In this document: positions 6,089 through 10,307 of the stretch, one piece after another | Numbering within the stretch: the first letter of the stretch is position 1 | Layout: each line of letters starts with the position of its first letter | Origin: an uncultured Eubacteriales bacterium | Lineage (GTDB): Bacteria; Bacillota; Clostridia; Oscillospirales; CAG-382 | NCBI GenBank assembly: GCA_900550505.1 | Contig: URSI01000030.1 | Coordinates: 1 to 10,307 of the forward strand | DNA length: 10,307 bases | Reading direction: 5' to 3' | Translations under genes and position numbers: made by a program | The notes under the pieces: generated by a model | What the model saw: the letters and a program-made list of their open reading frames with translations, nothing else | Told to the model about the DNA's origin: nothing | Database searches by the model: none

Positions 6089-7079
6089 AGTGAAAAATCT
6101 CAAGGTGGTTTTTCCTACCGAAGCGGGTATGGTCCGTGCCGTAGAGGGGATAGATATCGAGATCGAACAGGGCAAATGTGCGGCGATCGTCGGGGAATCC
6201 GGCTGCGGTAAAAGCGTTACTTCGCTTGCCGTGATGAAGCTGCTTTCCACTCCGCCTGCCGTTGTCAGGGTCGACAAGCTCGAGCTGTGCGGTACGGATA
6301 TACGTGAGCTCACCGACAAACAGATGCAGAAGCTGCGCGGCAAAGATGTTTCCATGATCTTTCAGGATGCGCTCACCGCACTGAACCCGGTGATGACGGT
6401 GGGGAAGCAGATAGACGAGATATTCCTCGCACATACGGCGGACGATGTCAGAATGAGCAAGCATCAGCGCAAAAAGGATGCGAAACGGCGCACGATAGAG
6501 GCGTTAAAGCTGGTCGGCATCAGTGACGCGGAGCTCAGATACCGGGCATATCCTCATCAGCTTTCCGGCGGGATGAGGCAGCGCGTGCTGATAGCCATGG
6601 CATTCGCGTGCAATCCCAATCTTATCATTGCCGACGAACCGACGACTGCGCTGGACGTTACCATACAGGCGCAGGTGCTCGATATTCTGAAGGAACTCCA
6701 GAAGAAGCGAAACACATCGCTTATGCTGATAACTCATGACCTTTCCATTGTCATGAATATGGCTGATGAGATATATGTCATGTATTGCGGCAAGATAGTG
6801 GAGAGAGCGCGGACGAGAGAGCTTTTCGTCGAGCCGCTTCATCCGTATACGAAGGGACTGCTCGGCTCTGTGGCACGCCTCGATGACGAGCGCGGGAGAT
6901 TCGTGCAGATACCTTCTTCCTTGCCTTCGCCGATGAACAAGCCGACGGGGTGTTATTTTCATCCGCGCTGCGAGCGTGCTACGGAAAAGTGCCGCAGCAT
7001 GATGCCTCCGCTTGAAAAGCTTGAAACCGGCAGATATGTGCGGTGCTGGAATTATAAGGAGGCAGTCGATGACAAATAA
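6075..7079 (+). CDS. Peptide ABC transporter ATP-binding protein, OppD/DppD type
   Basis: This 334-residue cytoplasmic ATPase pairs with the OppF-type subunit encoded next to it and drives import. All nucleotide-binding motifs are intact: Walker A GESGCGKS (40-47), Q-loop Q97 in MIFQDALTALNP, signature LSGGMRQR (163-170), Walker B LIIADEP (183-189) with catalytic Glu188, D-loop TALD, and H-loop His221 in LITHD. The C-terminal oligopeptide-transporter domain follows (EPLHPYTKGLL, then PTGCYFHPRC). Four cysteines, 293, 299, 306 and 324, are spaced as in OppD/DppD proteins that hold a 4Fe-4S cluster. The ATG at 6075 is preferred because MNALEVKNLKVVF matches the usual N-terminus; GTG at 6066 would add three residues. 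It overlaps the permease gene by 14 bases. Confidence 0.95.
   Translation: MNALEVKNLKVVFPTEAGMVRAVEGIDIEIEQGKCAAIVGESGCGKSVTSLAVMKLLSTPPAVVRVDKLELCGTDIRELTDKQMQKLRGKDVSMIFQDALTALNPVMTVGKQIDEIFLAHTADDVRMSKHQRKKDAKRRTIEALKLVGISDAELRYRAYPHQLSGGMRQRVLIAMAFACNPNLIIADEPTTALDVTIQAQVLDILKELQKKRNTSLMLITHDLSIVMNMADEIYVMYCGKIVERARTRELFVEPLHPYTKGLLGSVARLDDERGRFVQIPSSLPSPMNKPTGCYFHPRCERATEKCRSMMPPLEKLETGRYVRCWNYKEAVDDK
7056..7062 (+). promoter_or_regulatory. Ribosome binding site AAGGAGG fixing the start at 7069
   Basis: A perfect AAGGAGG lies 6 bases before the ATG at 7069, inside the end of the OppD-type gene. It argues against the earlier in-frame ATG at 7012 and the later one at 7081. Confidence 0.8.
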
Positions 7080-8076
7080 TATGACTCCGCTGCTCAAACT
7101 CGAGCATGTCAGCGTGACTTTTCCGGTCAAAAAGGACTTTCCTTTTCAGAAGCAGCGCACCGTAAAGGCGGTGACTGACGTTTCGATAGATATCTACCCC
7201 GGCGAGACCTTCGGGGTTGTAGGTGAGTCCGGCTGCGGCAAGAGCACGCTCGCGAACACCACTCTCGGGATCCAGCGTGTAGACTCCGGAAGTGTGTTTT
7301 TTGAAGGCGAAGACCTCACAAAAATGACCAAGCAGCAGCTCAAGGAAGCGCGCCGCAGCATGCAGATGATATTTCAGGATCCGTTTTCCTCGCTGAACCC
7401 GAGATTTACGGTATTTGATATCATTGCCGAGCCGCTCAGGATAAAGGGCGGAACGGGCTACGACGATATGCGCGCTCAGGTGGCATCGATGCTTCGTGAG
7501 GTGGGTCTTTCGGCCGATGACATGGACAGGTATCCTTCGGATTTTTCGGGCGGTCAAAAGCAGCGGATAGGTATCGCGCGGGCGCTGATACTCAGACCGA
7601 AATATCTGGTGTGTGACGAGCCTGTTTCGGCGCTCGATGTGTCGGTCCATGCGCAGATACTAAATCAGCTGATGGATCTGCAGGCAAAGTACAATATCAC
7701 GTATCTGTTCATATCACACAACCTTGCCGTGGTAAAACGCATATGCAGCCGCATTGCGGTCATGTATCTCGGTAAGGTGATGGAATACGGCAGCGCGGAT
7801 AAAATATTTGATAATCCGTTGCATCCGTATACCCGTGCGCTGATGTCGGCGGTTTATGATACCGATATAGACAGCAAACGGGAGCGGGTCAGGCTGAAGG
7901 GCGAAGTGCCCAGCCCCATCAATCCTCCGGCCGGCTGCCGGTTCTGCGGCAGGTGTCCCGAGGAATGTGAAGGATGCTCAAAAAGCGAGCCTGTATTGGC
8001 GGAAATGGAACCTGACCATTTTGTGGCATGCTCGAGGCTTGCCGGAGGAGCGGGAGACGACCGTGGTCAGGCGTGA
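7069..8076 (+). CDS. Peptide ABC transporter ATP-binding protein, OppF/DppF type, cysteine-rich C-terminus
   Basis: This 335-residue partner ATPase overlaps the OppD-type gene by 11 bases. Motifs are complete: Walker A GESGCGKS (52-59), Q-loop Q103 in MIFQDPFSSLNP, signature FSGGQKQR (159-166), Walker B LVCDEP with Glu184, D-loop SALDVS, H-loop His217 in FISHN. The OppF-like segment FPVKKDFPFQKQRTVKAVTDVS separates the first strand from the Walker A region, as is usual in this subfamily. The C-terminal domain carries six cysteines (290, 293, 296, 300, 303, 321) in GCRFCGRCPEECEGC and HFVACSR. The family normally has about four here, at positions like 290, 296, 303 and 321, so Cys293 and Cys300 look extra. 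The stop lies within the next gene's start region. Confidence 0.95.
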   Translation: MTNNMTPLLKLEHVSVTFPVKKDFPFQKQRTVKAVTDVSIDIYPGETFGVVGESGCGKSTLANTTLGIQRVDSGSVFFEGEDLTKMTKQQLKEARRSMQMIFQDPFSSLNPRFTVFDIIAEPLRIKGGTGYDDMRAQVASMLREVGLSADDMDRYPSDFSGGQKQRIGIARALILRPKYLVCDEPVSALDVSVHAQILNQLMDLQAKYNITYLFISHNLAVVKRICSRIAVMYLGKVMEYGSADKIFDNPLHPYTRALMSAVYDTDIDSKRERVRLKGEVPSPINPPAGCRFCGRCPEECEGCSKSEPVLAEMEPDHFVACSRLAGGAGDDRGQA

Positions 8077-8479
8077 TACCCTTGTAGCTGTGGCGGCAGC
8101 GGTATGGTTTGCGGCCGGTATAAATATCCTGCGGATCGGTGTTGCCGCAGCAACGGCCGTAAAATGGGAATGGTGGATGATCGTGTCGGCGGTCGCGGTG
8201 TTTCTGGGCTTCGGAACGATGTTTCAAGTGATAGTCCGTCGGCATCTGGGGCGTATCTTCGGATACGACGATACGGTCAGACACAGCGTTTTTAAATTTT
8301 TTGATTTAAAGGCTTATATACTTATGGCGGTCATGATGGGCGGCGGGTTGACGCTCCGCGGACTTGAGCTGGTGCCCGACCGCTGTACGGCAATGTTTTA
8401 TACCGGGCTCGGCGCGGGGCTGGCTATCGCCGGGTGCACGTTTTTCGCGGCATATCTCAGACGTCCGCGCGGCGTCTGA
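8063..8479 (+). CDS. Small four-helix membrane protein of unknown function
   Basis: This 138-residue protein is chosen to start at the GTG at 8063, with GGGAG (8052-8056) 6 bases before it; it overlaps the OppF-type gene by 14 bases. The in-frame ATG at 7967 would give an N-terminus that is only the shadow of the upstream ATPase end. Four hydrophobic stretches are clear: about 7-30 (LVAVAAAVWFAAGINILRIG), 38-58, 84-101 (AYILMAVMMGGGLTLRG) and 108-131 (MFYTGLGAGLAIAGCTFFAAYL). A basic loop lies between helices 2 and 3 (RRHLGRIFGYDDTVRHSVFK). The GIN-x-LR and LRG-x-E elements and the MFYTGLGAGLA stretch resemble conserved positions of a protein family, but I do not recognise a named one. Being fused by overlap to a transporter operon and followed at 14 bases by the desulfidase gene, it may be an accessory transporter subunit or a permeability factor for a product such as sulfide; neither is shown. 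Confidence 0.75.
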   Translation: MVRRDTLVAVAAAVWFAAGINILRIGVAAATAVKWEWWMIVSAVAVFLGFGTMFQVIVRRHLGRIFGYDDTVRHSVFKFFDLKAYILMAVMMGGGLTLRGLELVPDRCTAMFYTGLGAGLAIAGCTFFAAYLRRPRGV

Positions 8480-8483
8480 AGAC

Positions 8484-8489
8484 GGAGGG
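8484..8489 (+). promoter_or_regulatory. Ribosome binding site GGAGGG fixing the start at 8494
   Basis: GGAGGG lies 4 bases before the ATG at 8494. The protein from 8494 (MERAIYEQY) matches the family N-terminus, while the in-frame ATG at 8434 would overlap the membrane protein by 46 bases. Confidence 0.7.
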
Positions 8490-8493
8490 TGAC

Positions 8494-9765
8494 ATGGAAA
8501 GAGCGATATACGAACAATATGCGGCGATATTGCATGAGGAGCTGTTGCCCGCCATGGGCTGCACCGAGCCGATAGCCATAGCCTATGCGGCGGCACAGGC
8601 ACGTGAATTGCTGGGCGGCGAGCCGGAAAGCGTGACTGTCGCGGTGAGCGGAAATATAGTCAAGAACGTGAAAAGCGTGGTCGTGCCTCATACGGGCGGG
8701 TTGCGCGGCATTGCCGCGGCGGCGTGTGCCGGTATAGTGATGGGCGACGCTTCACGCAGGCTTGAGGTGATATCCGACGCCGACGAGTGCCAGACCCTCA
8801 GACTTAAGGAATATCTGGAAAGAACGCCCGTGGATGTCCGGCTTGCGGAAACCGGCCATATATTTGATATCGGCGTCACGGTAAGGTGCGGCGGTCACAG
8901 TGCATATGTACGGATAACCGATCATCATACCAATACAGTTATCAAGGAAAAAGACGGAGTCCGCCTGATGACCGGCGATTTGCACGCGCCGACGGAAGAA
9001 ACGCTGACAGACCGCAGCTGCCTCAGCATAGAAGGGATATGCGAGTTTGCCGACAGTGTTTGTCCGGACGACGTAAGGGATGTGCTGGAGCGTCAGATAG
9101 GATTCAATATGGCAATAGCAGAGGAAGGCATGAGAAATTCCTATGGTGCCAACATCGGCAAGGTGCTTCTTGACAGCTCGCCCGATACCGTCAGGGTCAG
9201 AGCACGTGCCTACGCCGCTGCGGGTTCCGACGCGAGAATGAACGGGTGCGAACTGCCTGTCGTCATTGTTTCGGGCAGTGGGAATCAGGGAATAACGGCG
9301 TCTGTGCCCGTTGTCATTTATGCGCGGGAATACGGCAAGAGTCACGAGGAATTGCTGAAAGCGCTGCTCGTGTCCGACCTCGTTACGATACATCTTAAGA
9401 CGGGGATAGGAAGGCTTTCGGCATATTGCGGTGCTGTCTCCGCGGGGGTCGGGGCCGGTGCCGGCATCACTTATCTGCTCGGCGGCGGTGCGGTGGAGAT
9501 ATCTCACACGGTCGTCAATGCTGTCGCCATCGTGTCCGGCATCATATGCGACGGTGCCAAGGCGTCCTGCGCGGCCAAAATAGCACAGGCCGTAGAGGCG
9601 GGGATCCTCGGGTATGAAATGTATTGCCGCGGCAACGAGTTTTACGGCGGTGACGGAATAGTCGCAAAAGGCGTTGAGAATACCATACGCAATGTGGACA
9701 GGCTTGCGCATGACGGCATGGCGCAGACAGACAAGGAGATAATAAGCATAATGCTCGGGTGCTGA
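8494..9765 (+). CDS. cyuA: L-cysteine desulfidase family protein (UPF0597/CyuA type, iron-sulfur dependent)
   Basis: This is a 423-residue cytoplasmic enzyme of the CyuA/YhaM family, related to the alpha part of iron-sulfur L-serine dehydratase. Characterised members break L-cysteine into pyruvate, ammonia and hydrogen sulfide using a 4Fe-4S cluster. Family features seen are the N-terminal ELLPAMGCTEPIAIAYAAA block with Cys23, SGNIVKNVKSVVVPHTGG (residues about 52-69), GNQGITASVPVV, LKTGIGRLSAYCGAVSAG with Cys312, and SGIICDGAKASCAAK with Cys352. From memory, the archaeal enzyme MJ1025 uses three cluster cysteines near 25, 282 and 322; the 40-residue spacing of the last two is the same here (312 and 352). 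Cys359 is an additional cysteine. Length is normal for the family and no disruption is seen. Cysteine rather than serine as substrate is inferred. As the last gene of the transporter operon, it may catabolise cysteine released from imported peptides. Confidence 0.9.
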   Translation: MERAIYEQYAAILHEELLPAMGCTEPIAIAYAAAQARELLGGEPESVTVAVSGNIVKNVKSVVVPHTGGLRGIAAAACAGIVMGDASRRLEVISDADECQTLRLKEYLERTPVDVRLAETGHIFDIGVTVRCGGHSAYVRITDHHTNTVIKEKDGVRLMTGDLHAPTEETLTDRSCLSIEGICEFADSVCPDDVRDVLERQIGFNMAIAEEGMRNSYGANIGKVLLDSSPDTVRVRARAYAAAGSDARMNGCELPVVIVSGSGNQGITASVPVVIYAREYGKSHEELLKALLVSDLVTIHLKTGIGRLSAYCGAVSAGVGAGAGITYLLGGGAVEISHTVVNAVAIVSGIICDGAKASCAAKIAQAVEAGILGYEMYCRGNEFYGGDGIVAKGVENTIRNVDRLAHDGMAQTDKEIISIMLGC

Positions 9766-9787
9766 CGTTTATCCGGCGGAGCAAATC

Positions 9788-9837
9788 AAACGGGGCTGCT
9801 GCAAATGATTTTTATCATTCGCGGCAACCCCGTTTTT
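9788..9837. terminator. Strong intrinsic terminator between convergent genes, usable in both directions
   Basis: Arms at 9788-9809 and 9814-9835 form a 22-position stem (outer part AAACGGGG pairing with CCCCGTTT; one T-G wobble and two C/A mismatches) closed by a TTTT loop. TTTTT ends the plus-strand side at 9833-9837, terminating the transporter-desulfidase operon 22 bases after its last stop. On the minus strand the stem is followed by TTTGATTTG, a weaker T-rich tail, which would serve the tspO gene that ends at 9857. Confidence 0.88.
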
Positions 9838-9856
9838 ATACCGGTGTTGTGTGCGT

Positions 9857-10307
9857 TCAGTTCAGCAACGCTATTGCAAGATTCAGGTAAGCTGCAAACG
9901 TTACCCAAATAAGATAAGGCACCATGAGATAAGCTGCGGTCTTGTTGATCTGTGAAAACAAAGCTATGTTGAAGGTTATGAGTATCCACAGCACGAGCAG
10001 CCAGACAAACGCGAGACCGTAAAGCTCGAAATTAAAAAACAAAAACGTCCAGGCAAAGTTAAAAAAGAGCTGCACGCCGTATACGGTCAGCGCCGTTTTT
10101 ATTGACTTGCGGTCGGCGCCGGAGGTGAATACGAGATAGCTGGCTATACCCATCATCACATAGAGGATGCTCCATACAACCGGAAAGAGCCATCCGGGCG
10201 GTGAAAGCGGCGGTTTGGTAAGAGCTTCAAACGCATCCATGCTTCCGGCGGACGCAAGCCCCGCTATCGCGCCTGCCGCGAGCGGAATGGCTATCGAAAC
10301 GGCAAGC
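9857..10307 (-). CDS. tspO: TspO/MBR family membrane protein (5' end outside window)
   Basis: TspO proteins are five-helix membrane proteins that bind tetrapyrroles and related ligands and take part in stress or porphyrin handling in bacteria. The frame stays open to the right edge of the window; 149 residues are visible, so only roughly 10 N-terminal residues are missing. The ATG at 10240 (MDAFEALTKPP) is internal, because the codons before it (about AIPLAAGAIAGL) match the first TspO helix. Hallmarks follow: LTKPPLSPPGWLFPVVWSIL, then LYVMMGIASYLV, the FFNFAWTFLFF helix, the LVLWILITFNIALF helix, and the terminal VPYLIWVTFAAYLNLAI, which carries the conserved aromatic and Asn residues of the family. 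It converges on the operon at the 9788-9837 terminator, so it is a separate transcription unit with its promoter off the window. Confidence 0.95.
   Translation of the reverse strand, partial: LAVSIAIPLAAGAIAGLASAGSMDAFEALTKPPLSPPGWLFPVVWSILYVMMGIASYLVFTSGADRKSIKTALTVYGVQLFFNFAWTFLFFNFELYGLAFVWLLVLWILITFNIALFSQINKTAAYLMVPYLIWVTFAAYLNLAIALLN

Noticed and set aside
8752..9711. A 319-codon open frame on the minus strand across the desulfidase gene
   Set aside because: The plus strand holds conserved family blocks and cluster cysteines; the antisense translation has none.
1..10307. CRISPR arrays, transposons, tRNA, rRNA or riboswitches
   Set aside because: No regular repeat-spacer pattern, transposase motif, cloverleaf or known riboswitch core was recognised, and almost all of the window is coding.

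Overview
The window looks like a piece of an uncultured Clostridia (Bacillota) chromosome. The evidence is GC-rich coding sequence with frequent ATA isoleucine codons, standard TGA/TAA/TAG stops, Gram-positive style ribosome binding sites, a lipoprotein-type substrate-binding protein and tightly overlapping genes. No phage, transposase, CRISPR array, tRNA or rRNA was seen. The assignment is inference from sequence style and is not placed below class level.

Layout. Bases 1-1059 hold the 3' end of a gene for a beta-rich, probably secreted protein built from three similar modules. Bases 1060-1211 are intergenic and hold a strong hairpin whose U-tract side lies on the minus strand. Bases 1212-1874 encode a 220-residue protein that may be an FMN-binding split-barrel (pyridoxamine-phosphate-oxidase-like) protein. 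After a GC-rich hairpin, a seven-gene block runs from 1955 to 9765 on the plus strand: a family-5 peptide-binding lipoprotein, two permeases (the first carrying a one-base frameshift, the second a long C-terminal tail), two OppD/OppF-type ATPases with cysteine-rich C-termini, a small four-helix membrane protein, and an iron-sulfur L-cysteine desulfidase family protein. A 22-bp-stem terminator at 9788-9837 closes the block. On the other side of it, converging on the minus strand, is a TspO/MBR family gene whose 5' end runs off the window.

How the genes fit together. The first six genes of the block overlap by 4 to 14 bases, and the seventh starts 14 bases after the sixth, so they are almost certainly one translationally coupled operon. 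The transporter part is a complete OppABCDF/DppABCDF-type importer on paper. The two distal genes suggest a use for the cargo: the desulfidase would convert cysteine to pyruvate, ammonia and sulfide, so the operon may import cysteine-containing peptides (or a similar thiol compound) and degrade the cysteine. The substrate is not shown by the sequence; this is a hypothesis. The frameshift in the first permease decides whether the importer works at all in this genome, unless it is a sequence error.
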